Shown here: piece by piece, positions 55,336-64,000 of the stretch
Layout: each line of letters begins with the position of its first letter
How positions within the stretch are numbered: the first letter of the stretch is position 1
Source: Streptomyces sp. NBC_01264
Lineage (GTDB): Bacteria > Actinomycetota > Actinomycetes > Streptomycetales > Streptomycetaceae
DNA: 64,000 bases
Assembly (NCBI RefSeq): GCF_026340675.1
Contig: NZ_JAPEOX010000001.1
Span: forward strand, 6,882,001-6,946,000
Reading direction: 5' to 3'
Position numbers and translations under genes: made by a program
Notes under the pieces: generated by a model
What the model saw: only the letters and a program-made list of their open reading frames with translations
Databases searched by the model: none
Told to the model about the DNA's origin: nothing

Positions 55336-58158
55336 ATGGCCTCAAGTACGTCCGGTAAGGGTTCCCAGAGCACGGCGGGCACCGCGAAGGGCCGCACCGG
55401 CCGTACGGCGGCGCCGGCGAAGAAGGCTGCCCCAGCCCGCAAGCCCCCCGCGAAGAAGTCGGCACCTGCGGCCAAGCGCGGCCCCGTCAAGAAGGTCGCG
55501 CCGAAGCCCGCGCCGTCCCCCACCGGGGGAGTGCTGCGGCTGCTGCGCGCCTTCTGGCTCGGCATCGCGCACGCGGTCGGCGCGATCTTCCGCGGCATCG
55601 GCCAGGGCGCGAAGAACCTCGACCCTGCCCACCGCAAGGACGGCCTCGCCCTGCTGCTGCTCGCGCTCGCGCTGATCGTCGCCGCCGGGACCTGGTCGAA
55701 CCTGAGCGGGCCCGTCGGGGACCTGGTGACCATGCTGGTCACCGGCGCCTTCGGCCGGCTCGACCTGCTCGTACCGGTCCTGCTCGGCGTCATGGCGGTG
55801 CGTTTCATCCGCCATCCCGAACAGGCCGACGCCAACGGCCGCATCGGCATCGGGCTCTCGGCGCTGGTCATCGGAGTGCTGGGGCTCGTACACATCGCCT
55901 GCGGTGCCCCCGGGCGCGACGAGGGCACCACCGCCATGCAGAACGCCGGCGGGCTGATCGGCTGGGGCGCCTCGAAGCCGCTGATCTTCACGATGGGTGC
56001 GCCGCTGGCCGTGCCGATGCTGGTGCTGCTCACCGTCTTCGGGCTGCTGGTGGTCACCGCCACCCCCGTCAACGCGATCCCGCAGCGGCTGCGGAGCGCG
56101 GGGATCCGGCTCGGAGTGATCGCTCCGAACGAACACGACGCCGAGTACGCCGAGTACGCCGAGTCCGGGGACCCCGCGGGCGCGGCCGCCGCGGACCGGC
56201 ACGACGCCGCGCAGTGGCGGGCCCGCACCGGCGCCGCCCGGTCGGAGGATCCGGCGGAGGCCGCCGAGGAGGAGGCGCTCGCCCGGCGGCGGCGCCCCCG
56301 CCGGTCCGCGGGCCGGCCCATGGACCGCGGCATGGACGCCGTCGACGTGGCCGCGGCGGCGGCCGCCGCGCTGGACGGGGTGGTGTACGGAGGCATGCCG
56401 CCCTCCCCGCTGGTCGCCGACCTCACGCAGGGCATCTCGGTGGAGCGCGAAGGCCGCGAAGGTGTGGAGATCACCGCTCCGGTCCCGGCGGCCCGGGAAG
56501 AGGGGCCCGCGCGCGAGGAGAAGGCCGCCCGCGAGGAGAAGCCCGCGGCGGCCGAGGGCGCGGCCCCGCCGCACGACACGACCGCGGCGGCCTCCGGGAC
56601 GCTGTCCGTTCCCGACCTGACCAAGGCCCCGCCCGAGACCCAGGCGCTGCCACCCCGCGCCGAGCAGCTCCAGCTGCGCGGGGACATCACGTACTCCCTG
56701 CCCTCGCTGGACCTGCTGGAGAAGGGCGGGCCCGGCAAGACCCGCAGCGCCGCGAACGACGCGGTCGTCGCCTCGCTGACGAACGTGTTCATGGAGTTCA
56801 AGGTCGACGCGAAGGTCACCGGTTTCACCCGGGGCCCGACGGTGACCCGTTACGAGGTGGAGCTCGGTCCGGCCGTGAAGGTCGAGCGGATCACGGCGCT
56901 GGCGAAGAACATCGCCTACGCCGTGGCCTCGCCCGACGTGCGCATCATCAGCCCGATCCCGGGCAAGTCGGCGGTCGGCATCGAGATCCCGAACACCGAC
57001 CGCGAGATGGTCAACCTGGGGGACGTGCTGCGGCTGGCGGACGCCGCCGAGGACGACCATCCGATGCTGGTGGCGCTCGGCAAGGACGTCGAGGGCGGCT
57101 ACGTCATGGCCAACCTGGCGAAGATGCCGCACGTGCTGGTCGCCGGAGCCACCGGCTCCGGAAAGTCCTCCTGCATCAACTGCCTGATCACCTCGGTGAT
57201 GGTGCGGGCCACCCCGGAGGACGTCCGGATGGTGCTCGTGGACCCCAAGCGCGTGGAACTGACGGCGTACGAGGGCATCCCGCACCTGATCACGCCGATC
57301 ATCACCAACCCCAAGCGGGCCGCCGAGGCGCTGCAGTGGGTCGTGCGCGAGATGGACCTGCGCTACGACGACCTGGCCGCCTTCGGCTACCGGCACATCG
57401 ACGACTTCAACCAGGCCATCCGGGACGGCAAGATCAAACTGCCGCCGGGCAGCGAGCGGGAGCTCAGCCCGTACCCGTACCTGCTGGTGATCGTCGACGA
57501 GCTCGCCGACCTGATGATGGTGGCCCCGCGCGACGTGGAGGACTCGATCGTCCGCATCACGCAGCTGGCCCGTGCGGCCGGCATCCACTTGGTGCTCGCG
57601 ACCCAGCGGCCCTCGGTGGACGTGGTGACCGGTCTGATCAAGGCGAACGTGCCCTCGCGCCTCGCCTTCGCCACCTCCTCGCTCGCCGACAGCCGGGTCA
57701 TCCTGGACCAGCCGGGTGCGGAGAAGCTGATCGGCAAGGGCGACGGGCTGTTCCTGCCGATGGGCGCGAACAAGCCGGTGCGGCTCCAGGGCGCCTTCGT
57801 CACCGAGGACGAGATCGCCGGGATCGTGCAGCACTGCAAGGACCAGATGGCGCCCGTCTTCCGCAACGACGTCACGGTCGGGCAGAAGCAGAAGAAGGAG
57901 ATCGACGAGGAGATCGGCGATGACCTGGACCTGCTGTGCCAGGCGGCCGAGCTGGTCGTCTCCACGCAGTTCGGGTCCACCTCGATGCTCCAGCGCAAAC
58001 TGCGGGTCGGGTTCGCGAAGGCCGGCCGGCTGATGGACCTGATGGAGTCGCGGGGGATCGTCGGACCGAGCGAGGGGTCGAAGGCGCGCGACGTGCTGCT
58101 GAAGGCCGACGAGCTGGACGGCGTGCTCGCGGTGATCCGCGGGGAGACTCCCGAGTAA
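55336..58158 (+). CDS. ftsK: DNA translocase FtsK
   Basis: A 940-residue septum-associated DNA pump that moves chromosomes during division and sporulation. Residues 1-65 are a Lys/Ala/Pro-rich basic region. About four membrane segments follow (100-260), then an acidic linker (270-470) and the alpha-beta motor with Walker A GATGSGKSS (Lys610) and Walker B LLVIVDELADLMM. The winged-helix gamma domain is at about 870-940 (TSMLQRKLRVGFAKAGRLMD). No clear ribosome binding site precedes the ATG, so initiation may be weak or leaderless. The 247 nt between osaB and this gene contain a small hairpin (ggcccgc/gcgggcc at 55176-55192) and no gene. Confidence 0.95.
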   Translation: MASSTSGKGSQSTAGTAKGRTGRTAAPAKKAAPARKPPAKKSAPAAKRGPVKKVAPKPAPSPTGGVLRLLRAFWLGIAHAVGAIFRGIGQGAKNLDPAHRKDGLALLLLALALIVAAGTWSNLSGPVGDLVTMLVTGAFGRLDLLVPVLLGVMAVRFIRHPEQADANGRIGIGLSALVIGVLGLVHIACGAPGRDEGTTAMQNAGGLIGWGASKPLIFTMGAPLAVPMLVLLTVFGLLVVTATPVNAIPQRLRSAGIRLGVIAPNEHDAEYAEYAESGDPAGAAAADRHDAAQWRARTGAARSEDPAEAAEEEALARRRRPRRSAGRPMDRGMDAVDVAAAAAAALDGVVYGGMPPSPLVADLTQGISVEREGREGVEITAPVPAAREEGPAREEKAAREEKPAAAEGAAPPHDTTAAASGTLSVPDLTKAPPETQALPPRAEQLQLRGDITYSLPSLDLLEKGGPGKTRSAANDAVVASLTNVFMEFKVDAKVTGFTRGPTVTRYEVELGPAVKVERITALAKNIAYAVASPDVRIISPIPGKSAVGIEIPNTDREMVNLGDVLRLADAAEDDHPMLVALGKDVEGGYVMANLAKMPHVLVAGATGSGKSSCINCLITSVMVRATPEDVRMVLVDPKRVELTAYEGIPHLITPIITNPKRAAEALQWVVREMDLRYDDLAAFGYRHIDDFNQAIRDGKIKLPPGSERELSPYPYLLVIVDELADLMMVAPRDVEDSIVRITQLARAAGIHLVLATQRPSVDVVTGLIKANVPSRLAFATSSLADSRVILDQPGAEKLIGKGDGLFLPMGANKPVRLQGAFVTEDEIAGIVQHCKDQMAPVFRNDVTVGQKQKKEIDEEIGDDLDLLCQAAELVVSTQFGSTSMLQRKLRVGFAKAGRLMDLMESRGIVGPSEGSKARDVLLKADELDGVLAVIRGETPE

Positions 58159-58160
58159 GG

Positions 58161-58201
58161 GACACAGGATCGGGGGCAACCGTTTCCCCCGGTCGTGTGT
58201 C
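58161..58201 (+). terminator. Terminator after ftsK
   Basis: gacacaggatcggggg pairs with cccccggtcgtgtgtc (15 of 16 positions, one as G-U) around caaccgttt, starting 3 nt after the ftsK stop. Confidence 0.7.
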
Positions 58202-58362
58202 TAGTTGAGGGAGATGGCGGTCCGCACCGGGCCGCCGCACCGGGCGGGAGCCCCTTGGCCATTCGTATGGCGTAGGGAGGCGCCCCTCCGGTTGCTCCAC
58301 CCTTTCGTCACCCCCCTAGACTGGACTTCCAGCAGGTGGCTACACGCTCGAAAGGCGCCCTC

Positions 58363-59259
58363 GTGTCCATCGGCAACGCCAACTCCCCCGAAGAAGAGCG
58401 GCCTTCGACCGACGACCGGTCCGAGGACCGCCTCGTCGAACGTTCCGTCGAAGAGCCGTCCATCGGGACGGCCCTCAAGAAGGCCCGGATCGCCGCCGGG
58501 CTGACTGTCGACGAGGTCAGTTCCACCACCCGCGTGCGCATTCCGATCGTGCACGCGATCGAATCCGACGATTTCACACGCTGCGGCGGCGATGTCTATG
58601 CCCGCGGCCACATCCGTACGCTCGCCCGTGCCGTAGGTCTCGATCCGGAACCCCTGATCGAGTCGTACGACGCGGCTCACGGCGGCCGGCCGGCACCCAC
58701 CCCCGCCGCGCCGATGTTCGAAGCCGAGCGGATCCGCCCCGAACGGCAGCGGCCCAACTGGACCGCCGCCATGGTAGCCGCCATCGTCGCCGTGATCGGC
58801 TTCGTCGGCTTCACGGCCTTCGGCGGCGCCGACGAGAAGACCAAGCGGCCGGTGGCGGAAGGTTCCGCCGCGCCGAAGCCCGCACCCACCCCGAACGCCT
58901 CCAAGCCCTCCGTCCAGGCACCGCTGGCGCCTACGGCTCCCAAGCCGGAGCCTTCGGACAGTGCCATCGCCGCCGCGCCCAAGGACCTCGTCACGGTCGT
59001 CCTGACGGCCAACGACGGCGAGAGCTGGATCTCGGCCAAGGATCACAGTGGCCGGCTCATCTTCGACGGCACCCTCACACAGGGGCAGTCGAAGACGTTC
59101 ACGGACAAGGAGTCCATCGACCTGGTGCTCGGCGACGCCGGGGTCGTGAAGCTCTTCGTGAACGGCAAAGAGATCAAGGACGAGTTCCAGCCCGGACAGG
59201 TGGAACGTCTCACATACACCAAGGACGACCCGCCTCAGGGACAGGCCCAGGCGGGCTGA
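58363..59259 (+). CDS. RodZ-like helix-turn-helix membrane protein
   Basis: A 298-residue protein. Residues about 30-100 are an HTH_25-type domain as in RodZ (IGTALKKARIAAGLTVDEVS, GGDVYARGHIRTLARAVGLD). One membrane helix is at about 135-155 (MVAAIVAVIGFVGFTAFG), then a Pro/Ala linker and a C-terminal beta domain of the DUF4115 type (ANDGESWISAKDHSG). RodZ proteins link cytoskeleton and cell-wall growth in rods; in Streptomyces the role is unclear. GTG at 58363 has a weak AAAGG upstream and 58336 is an alternative. A TAGACT -10-like box at 58317-58322 precedes it. Confidence 0.83.
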   Translation: MSIGNANSPEEERPSTDDRSEDRLVERSVEEPSIGTALKKARIAAGLTVDEVSSTTRVRIPIVHAIESDDFTRCGGDVYARGHIRTLARAVGLDPEPLIESYDAAHGGRPAPTPAAPMFEAERIRPERQRPNWTAAMVAAIVAVIGFVGFTAFGGADEKTKRPVAEGSAAPKPAPTPNASKPSVQAPLAPTAPKPEPSDSAIAAAPKDLVTVVLTANDGESWISAKDHSGRLIFDGTLTQGQSKTFTDKESIDLVLGDAGVVKLFVNGKEIKDEFQPGQVERLTYTKDDPPQGQAQAG

Positions 59260-59295
59260 TCAGCAGGTCTGACCAGCAGGGAATGGAACGTTCCG

Positions 59296-59335
59296 GATCC
59301 CCGGGGTGCCGCGCCGCACTCCGGGGATCTTGTCG
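59296..59335 (+). terminator. Terminator after the RodZ-like gene
   Basis: gatccccgg and ccggggatc form a 9-bp perfect stem followed by ttgt. It separates this gene from rimO. Confidence 0.7.
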
Positions 59336-59372
59336 TCCGGGACGGGAGGCGGGGGCCGGCGCCGGGACGAAG

Positions 59373-59378
59373 TAGTCT
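59373..59378 (+). promoter_or_regulatory. rimO -10 box, probable leaderless start
   Basis: TAGTCT ends only 7 nt before the rimO ATG, so transcription would start at or next to the initiation codon. There is no Shine-Dalgarno sequence. No convincing -35 hexamer is seen. Confidence 0.5.
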
Positions 59379-59385
59379 TGAGTCC

Positions 59386-60879
59386 ATGCCCGAACGCCGT
59401 ACCGTCGCCCTTGTCACTCTTGGCTGCGCCCGTAACGAGGTGGACTCGGAGGAGCTCGCAGGCCGCTTGGCGGCGGATGGCTGGGAGCTCGTCGAGGACG
59501 CCGCCGATGCGGACGTAGCCGTCGTCAACACCTGCGGCTTCGTCGAAGCCGCCAAGAAGGACTCCGTAGACGCCCTGCTGGAGGCCAACGATCTCAAGGA
59601 TCACGGCCGCACGCAGGCCGTCGTAGCCGTCGGCTGCATGGCCGAGCGCTACGGCAAGGAACTCGCCGAAGCGCTCCCCGAGGCCGACGGCGTGCTCGGC
59701 TTCGACGACTACGCCGACATCTCCGACCGCCTCCAGACCATTCTCAACGGCGGCATCCACGCCTCCCACACCCCGCGCGACCGGCGCAAGCTGCTGCCGA
59801 TCAGCCCGGCGGAGCGCCAGGACGCCGAGGTGGCCCTGCCGGGTCACGCCCAGGAGCCCGAAGCCGCCCCCGCGGACCTTCCGGAGGGCGTCGCGCCCGC
59901 CTCCGGTCCGCGTGCGCCGCTGCGCCGCCGCCTGGACAAGAGCCCCGTCGCCTCGGTGAAGCTCGCCTCCGGCTGCGACCGGCGCTGCTCCTTCTGCGCC
60001 ATCCCGTCCTTCCGCGGCTCCTTCATCTCCCGCCGCCCCAGCGACGTGCTGGGCGAGACGCGCTGGCTCGCCGAGCAGGGCGTCAAGGAGATCATGCTGG
60101 TCTCCGAGAACAACACCTCGTACGGCAAGGACCTGGGCGACATTCGCCTGCTGGAGACCCTGCTGCCCGAGCTGGCCGAGGTGGACGGCATCGAGCGCGT
60201 CCGCGTCAGCTACCTCCAGCCCGCCGAGATGCGGCCCGGCCTGATCGACGTACTCACCTCGACCCCCAAGGTCGTCCCGTACTTCGACCTCTCCTTCCAG
60301 CATTCGGCCCCCGACGTGCTGCGCGCCATGCGCCGCTTCGGTGACACCGACCGGTTCCTGGAACTGCTGGACACCATCCGCTCCAAGGCCCCGACGGCCG
60401 GCGTGCGGTCCAACTTCATCGTCGGCTTCCCCGGCGAGAAGGAGTCGGACTTCGCCGAGCTGGAGCGCTTCCTCACCAGTGCGCGCCTCGACGCCATCGG
60501 CGTCTTCGGCTACTCCGACGAGGACGGCACCGAGGCCGTCACGTACGACAACAAGCTGGACGCCGACACCATCGCCGAGCGCCTCGCCCACATGCAGCGC
60601 CTCGCCGAGGAGCTCACCTCGCAGCGCGCGGAGGAGCGGATCGGGGAGACGCTGGAGGTGCTCGTCGAGACGGTCGTCCCGATCGACGAGGCGGAGGACG
60701 GCGAGGGAGCCTACGGGCGCGCCGCCCACCAGGCGCCCGAGACCGACGGCCAGGTCGTTTTCACGGACGGCGCGGGCCTGGTACCGGGGCGCATCGTGAC
60801 CGCGAAGGTGGTCGGAACCCTGGGCGTGGACCTCGTGGCGGAGCCCCTGGGTGTGGATCTTGAGGAGGCGGCCGGATGA
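59386..60879 (+). CDS. rimO: Ribosomal protein S12 methylthiotransferase RimO
   Basis: A 497-residue radical-SAM enzyme that methylthiolates an Asp of ribosomal protein S12. The N-terminal MTTase domain has Cys14, Cys50 and Cys84 (TLGC, NTC, VGC) for the second cluster. The radical-SAM cluster is Cys197-x3-Cys201-x2-Cys204 ([10 protein letters not shown]). A TRAM-like RNA/protein-binding domain occupies the end (about 425-490). Residues about 140-185 are an Ala/Pro-rich insertion between the two domains. Its stop overlaps the pgsA ATG (ATGA). Confidence 0.94.
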   Translation: MPERRTVALVTLGCARNEVDSEELAGRLAADGWELVEDAADADVAVVNTCGFVEAAKKDSVDALLEANDLKDHGRTQAVVAVGCMAERYGKELAEALPEADGVLGFDDYADISDRLQTILNGGIHASHTPRDRRKLLPISPAERQDAEVALPGHAQEPEAAPADLPEGVAPASGPRAPLRRRLDKSPVASVKLASGCDRRCSFCAIPSFRGSFISRRPSDVLGETRWLAEQGVKEIMLVSENNTSYGKDLGDIRLLETLLPELAEVDGIERVRVSYLQPAEMRPGLIDVLTSTPKVVPYFDLSFQHSAPDVLRAMRRFGDTDRFLELLDTIRSKAPTAGVRSNFIVGFPGEKESDFAELERFLTSARLDAIGVFGYSDEDGTEAVTYDNKLDADTIAERLAHMQRLAEELTSQRAEERIGETLEVLVETVVPIDEAEDGEGAYGRAAHQAPETDGQVVFTDGAGLVPGRIVTAKVVGTLGVDLVAEPLGVDLEEAAG

Positions 60880-61532
60880 CCGGAGCCCCGGCATCTGCGG
60901 CGGGCGGGACCGGCCGTCGGCCCGCGCCCGGCGCGAAGCTGGGCGCCGCGGCCGTCAATCAGGCCAGCCTGTGGAACATCGCCAACATCCTGACGATGAT
61001 CCGGCTGGTCCTGGTGCCGGGATTCGTGATGCTGCTGCTCGCCGACGGGGGCTACGACCCCGTCTGGCGGGCCCTGGCGTGGGCGGCGTTCGCCGTCGCC
61101 ATGATCACCGACATCTTCGACGGGCATCTGGCCCGTACGTACAACCTGGTCACCGACTTCGGGAAGATCGCCGACCCCATCGCCGACAAGGCGATCATGG
61201 GGTCGGCATTGGTGTGTCTGTCCTGGCTCGGCGATCTGCCCTGGTGGGTCACCGGGGTGATCCTCGGCCGGGAACTCGGGATCACGCTCATGCGTTTCTG
61301 GGTCATCAGGTACGGAGTCATCCCGGCGAGCCGGGGCGGGAAGCTGAAGACCCTGACCCAGGGCGTGGCGGTGGGCATGTACGTGCTCGCGCTGACCGGG
61401 CCGCTGGCGACGCTGCGGTTCTGGGTGATGGCGGCCGCCGTCGTCCTGACCGTCGTGACGGGTCTGGACTACATCCGCCAGGCCGTCGTGCTCCGGCGCA
61501 AGGGGCTCGCCGCGGAGCGTGCGGCGCGGTGA
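60876..61532 (+). CDS. pgsA: CDP-alcohol phosphatidyltransferase (PgsA type)
   Basis: A 218-residue integral membrane enzyme with about four to six helices. It carries the CDP-alcohol motif D-G-x2-A-R-x8-G-x3-D-x3-D, read here as DGHLART followed by [11 protein letters not shown] (about residues 87-109). It probably makes phosphatidylglycerol phosphate from CDP-diacylglycerol and glycerol 3-phosphate. The neighbours match the ftsK-pgsA-clgR order of mycobacteria. It overlaps rimO by 4 nt and cinA by 4 nt. Confidence 0.9.
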   Translation: MTGAPASAAGGTGRRPAPGAKLGAAAVNQASLWNIANILTMIRLVLVPGFVMLLLADGGYDPVWRALAWAAFAVAMITDIFDGHLARTYNLVTDFGKIADPIADKAIMGSALVCLSWLGDLPWWVTGVILGRELGITLMRFWVIRYGVIPASRGGKLKTLTQGVAVGMYVLALTGPLATLRFWVMAAAVVLTVVTGLDYIRQAVVLRRKGLAAERAAR

Positions 61533-62134
61533 ATCTGCCGGGGCATGACGCGGTGCTGCAAGGGACGGGCGGTTCTTCGGTGGCTGATGAAGCGGTGCGG
61601 AATGCCGCGGGGGCTGCCGGGGCCGCCGGTGCGGTCGCGGCCGATGTGTTGCGACTCCTCGCGGAGAGTAACGGTACGGTTGCGGTTGCGGAGTCGCTGA
61701 CCGGCGGCATGGTGGCCGCGGAGCTCACGGCCGTCCCCGGCGCCTCGAAATCCTTCCGCGGGTCCGTCACCGCGTACGCGACCGAGCTGAAGCACCTGGT
61801 GCTGGGCGTGGACGCGGGGCTGCTCGAGGCGGAAGGCGCGGTGAACCCGCAGGTCGCGGAGGAGATGGCGGCCGGCGTGCGGCGCGTGCTCGGCGCCTCC
61901 TGGGGCATTGCGACCACCGGGGTGGCCGGTCCCGAGCCGCAGGACGGGCAGCCCGTGGGCACGGTTTTCATCGCCGTGGCGGGTCCCGGGGGCAGGAAAA
62001 CGGCCCGTCTGAGGTTGAAAGGCTCCCGCGCGGAAATCCGTAGGGAGAGTGCACGGACAGTGCTCGAGCTGCTCGCGAGCGAACTCCGCGAGAATCTGCG
62101 GGGGCAGGATACGGAACAGGACGGGGGGATTTGA
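61529..62134 (+). CDS. cinA: CinA C-terminal domain protein (nicotinamide-nucleotide amidase type)
   Basis: A 201-residue protein holding only the C-terminal half of CinA (PncC type), which deamidates nicotinamide mononucleotide in NAD recycling. Family motifs are VAVAESLTGGMVA, SFRGSVTAYA and GIATTGVAGPEPQ. The first 40 residues are a Gly/Ala-rich extension. GTG at 61529 overlaps the pgsA stop (GTGA), fitting a coupled rimO-pgsA-cinA operon. Confidence 0.9.
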   Translation: MNLPGHDAVLQGTGGSSVADEAVRNAAGAAGAAGAVAADVLRLLAESNGTVAVAESLTGGMVAAELTAVPGASKSFRGSVTAYATELKHLVLGVDAGLLEAEGAVNPQVAEEMAAGVRRVLGASWGIATTGVAGPEPQDGQPVGTVFIAVAGPGGRKTARLRLKGSRAEIRRESARTVLELLASELRENLRGQDTEQDGGI

Positions 62135-62243
62135 TGTTTGCAGCCCTGAGTGAACACGACATCGCTCCCCGCACGGCCGCCGCGCGAGGCGGTACGGTGG
62201 GACGTGAAGGTTACGGCTACACGGTCAGAGGAGGGAGCCACCG

Positions 62244-62624
62244 ATGATTCTGCTCCGTCGCCTGCTGGGTGACGTGCTGCGTCGGCAGCGCCAGCGCCAG
62301 GGCCGTACTCTGCGCGAAGTCTCCTCGTCCGCCCGAGTTTCGCTCGGCTATCTCTCCGAGGTGGAGCGGGGGCAGAAGGAGGCATCTTCCGAGCTGCTCT
62401 CCGCGATCTGCGACGCGCTTGACGTACGGATGTCAGAGCTGATGCGGGAAGTCAGCGACGAGCTTTCGCTCGCCGAGCTGGCCCAGTCCGCCGCGGCGAG
62501 CGAACCGGTGTCCGCACCGGTCCGTCCGATGCTCAATTCGGTATCCGTGGCCTCGGTCACGGGTGGCCCGGAACGGGTGACCATCAAGGCGCCCGTGGAA
62601 GCGGTGAATGTCGTAGCCGCGTGA
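62244..62624 (+). CDS. clgR: Clp gene regulator ClgR (XRE-type activator)
   Basis: A 126-residue DNA-binding protein. The XRE helix-turn-helix spans residues about 8-65 ([31 protein letters not shown]). ClgR activates clpP/clpC and other proteolysis genes in actinobacteria. The location after pgsA and ftsK equals that of ClgR in mycobacteria, which supports the name. The protein ends in Val-Val-Ala-Ala; C-terminal Ala-Ala is the kind of signal by which Streptomyces ClgR and PopR are degraded by ClpP. The ATG has GAGGAGGGA upstream. Confidence 0.92.
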   Translation: MILLRRLLGDVLRRQRQRQGRTLREVSSSARVSLGYLSEVERGQKEASSELLSAICDALDVRMSELMREVSDELSLAELAQSAAASEPVSAPVRPMLNSVSVASVTGGPERVTIKAPVEAVNVVAA

Positions 62625-62827
62625 TGCGTGTGCGTGTGCGCGTCTGCTGAGCGTATGAGTGTGGCCGGAGCCCCGGCCGGTGCCCTTGGGTGCCGGGTGG
62701 GGCTTCTTGCCGTTCCGGGGGCGGGAGCCCTCCGGTGGCGGTGGCGGTGGCGGTGCGACGGGGGTGCGGGTGTGGGCGGGGTGCGGGAGGATGGGCCCGT
62801 TCGGGTCTCCGGCCCCTGGAGGTGGCC
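62625..62827. other. Spacer behind clgR with simple repeats
   Basis: Contains gtgcgtgtgcgtgtgcgcg right behind the clgR stop and tggcgg repeats near 62737-62756. No convincing gene or terminator. Confidence 0.6.
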
Positions 62828-63166
62828 GTGCGGCGGTTGCTGGGTATACCCGTGGGTCTGGCCATCGCGCTGTCGGTGGGCGTGCTGTGGTGGTGGGCCG
62901 TGCTGCGGCTCGTGCTGGCGCCGGCCGAGGCCGGGCCGGTGGAGGGCGCGGTCGCCGTCGGGGGGTGGGGGCTGGGGCTGCTGCCCGTGCACTGTGTGCC
63001 GGGTCCGGTGGGTGGCCGTCGCCGCCGTGGGGCGGCCGGGGGCGTACGGGGTGACGGGGGTGGCGGCGTCGCCGGTGAGGGCGGGGAGCGGGCTGCTGCC
63101 GGGTCGGTGGGGGTCGGGGAGCCGGGAGTGGGGGTTTCAGGGGGCGGTGAGCCGGGGGGCGGCTGA
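62828..63166 (+). CDS. Possible small membrane protein
   Basis: A 112-residue frame starting at GTG 62828 with GGAGG 5 nt upstream. Residues about 4-30 form a convincing membrane helix (LLGIPVGLAIALSVGVLWWW) and about 40-55 a weaker one. From about residue 60 the frame is Gly/Val/Arg low complexity and could be read in other frames too, so the true end is doubtful. The function is unknown. Confidence 0.4.
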   Translation: MRRLLGIPVGLAIALSVGVLWWWAVLRLVLAPAEAGPVEGAVAVGGWGLGLLPVHCVPGPVGGRRRRGAAGGVRGDGGGGVAGEGGERAAAGSVGVGEPGVGVSGGGEPGGG

Positions 63167-63310
63167 CCGGGGTGCGGGTGCGGCTGATCGGGGCCTGGCG
63201 GCCCCGGGGCGGGTGGGCTGGGGCGGCGGGTGGTTCGCGGCGGCGGGTAGGACTGGGCGGGCGGTTCGCGGCGGTCGGCGGGGGTGGGGGGGGCCGGGGC
63301 GGGTGGTCGA

Positions 63311-64000
63311 TTACCAGGGCATGGAGACTCCACCGTTCGGGCGAAGGATCTGGCCCGTCATGAAGGACGAGGCGTCCGAGGCGAGGTAGAGCACCGCCTG
63401 GGCTATGTCCTCGGGCTCGCCCACGCGGCGCAGCGGGGACATGCGCGTCATCATCGCCTCGGTCTGCTCCTGGACCTCGGGGCTGTGCCGGCCGGTCATC
63501 GGGGTGCGGATCCAGCCCGGCGCGACGGCGTTGACGCGGATGCCGTGCGGGCCGGCCTCCGTGGCGAGGGTCTTGGTCAGCTGGACCACGGCCGCCTTGG
63601 CGGCGCTGTAGCAGAGCAGGCCGGGCTGGGCGGCGTCCACGGCGCCGGAGGCCATGGTGATGATCGAACCGGGCCGCCCGGCGGCGATCATGGCGCGGGC
63701 CGCCTCCTGGCAGGTGCGCAGCACTCCCTTGAAGTTGATGTCCAGGACCCGGTCGAGGTCCTCGTCGGAGGTCTCCAGGACGCTGCTGCTGTGCATGATC
63801 CCGGCGATCGCGGCGGTGATGTCGAGCGGGCCGGCCTGTGAGATCGCGGCCCTGATCGCGGCGCGGTCGGTGACGTCGAGGGGGTGGGCGGTGGCCCGGC
63901 CGCCGGCCTTGGCGATGAGTTCGACGGTCTCCTGGAGGCCCTGGGCGTCGCGGTCCGCGCAGTGCACGGTGGCTCCGGCCTCGGCGAGGAGCACGGCGGT
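63311..64000 (-). CDS. Short-chain dehydrogenase/reductase (partial)
   Basis: 229 residues of an SDR oxidoreductase, cut at the right edge so that the N-terminal GxxxGxG loop is missing. The visible part shows HPLDVTDR (cofactor-binding Asp), the catalytic CYSAAKAAV (Tyr and Lys) preceded by ITMASGA (Ser), RVNAVAPGWIRTPM and the C-terminal TGQILRPNGGVSMPW. This is the classical 250-residue SDR type, but the substrate cannot be told. The stop at 63311-63313 lies 144 nt after the doubtful small membrane ORF and is convergent with it. Confidence 0.9.
   Translation of the reverse strand, partial: TAVLLAEAGATVHCADRDAQGLQETVELIAKAGGRATAHPLDVTDRAAIRAAISQAGPLDITAAIAGIMHSSSVLETSDEDLDRVLDINFKGVLRTCQEAARAMIAAGRPGSIITMASGAVDAAQPGLLCYSAAKAAVVQLTKTLATEAGPHGIRVNAVAPGWIRTPMTGRHSPEVQEQTEAMMTRMSPLRRVGEPEDIAQAVLYLASDASSFMTGQILRPNGGVSMPW

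Noticed and set aside
62628..63389. 253-residue frame behind clgR
   Set aside because: It consists of Trp/Arg/Gly runs from simple repeats, overlaps the end of the SDR gene and lacks a ribosome binding site.

Overview
The window is about 64 kb of very GC-rich actinobacterial chromosome and is almost certainly from Streptomyces. Support comes from the Streptomyces-type 16S rRNA, the frequent GTG and TTG starts with GGAGG-like ribosome binding sites, the long Pro/Ala/Gly-rich protein segments, and a gene order I recognise as Streptomyces core chromosome (nusA-infB-rbfA-truB, a type VII secretion cluster, rpsO-pnp, dapB-dapA-rnj, osaCAB, ftsK-rimO-pgsA-cinA-clgR). Species assignment within the genus is not possible by eye. 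There is no prophage, integrase, transposase or CRISPR array.

Layout. (1) 1-6857: end of rimP, then nusA, ylxR, infB, a DUF503 gene, rbfA and truB, the classic transcription/translation-factor cluster, all rightward, closed by a strong terminator. (2) 7148-12418: a 1418-residue protein combining a degenerate trypsin-like domain, a P-loop NTPase-like domain and a 37-copy pentapeptide repeat, followed by ribF (riboflavin kinase/FAD synthetase). (3) 12543-29302: a type VII (ESX) secretion locus in blocks of alternating strand. Leftward: a MinD/EspI-like ATPase, an unknown accessory protein and eccE. Rightward: eccB, the mycosin protease mycP and two WXG100 genes. Leftward: a DUF397 gene and eccC. 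Rightward: eccD. A 1.78-kb gene-free gap (15165-16940) inside this locus holds three kinds of GC-rich tandem repeat. (4) 29476-38987: rpsO, pnp, an M16 protease, dapB, three small genes (a TPR-like membrane protein, a PH-like membrane protein, a short membrane protein), dapA and rnj (RNase J), that is RNA turnover mixed with lysine/diaminopimelate synthesis.

(5) 39010-44868: a complete rRNA operon (tandem promoters, 16S, spacer without tRNA, 23S, 5S) with a tRNA-Thr(GGT) just behind the 5S and one intrinsic terminator for the unit. Complementary arms for processing both the 16S and the 23S precursors can be read directly. (6) 44941-55088: a frameshifted hypothetical gene, a short ORF with a strong ribosome binding site, then the osmoadaptation regulators osaC (leftward), osaA (rightward; hybrid kinase with about a dozen tandem HAMP units) and osaB (response regulator). 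A four-copy 15-bp repeat sits between osaC and osaA. (7) 55336-64000: ftsK, a RodZ-like HTH membrane protein, rimO-pgsA-cinA (overlapping genes), clgR, a doubtful small membrane protein and, running off the right edge, an SDR oxidoreductase.

How the genes work together: much of the window is housekeeping (translation initiation, ribosome maturation, rRNA supply, RNA decay, chromosome transfer at septation). Two more specialised modules are set into it. One is the ESX secretion machine, in which EccB/C/D/E form the membrane complex, MycP the protease and the WXG100 pair the substrates. The other is the Osa phosphorelay with the multidomain OsaC, which tunes the osmotic-stress sigma factor response. 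The least explained parts are the 1418-residue repeat protein, the accessory EspI-like gene pair, the 28-29 bp noncoding array and the 15-bp repeats ahead of osaA.
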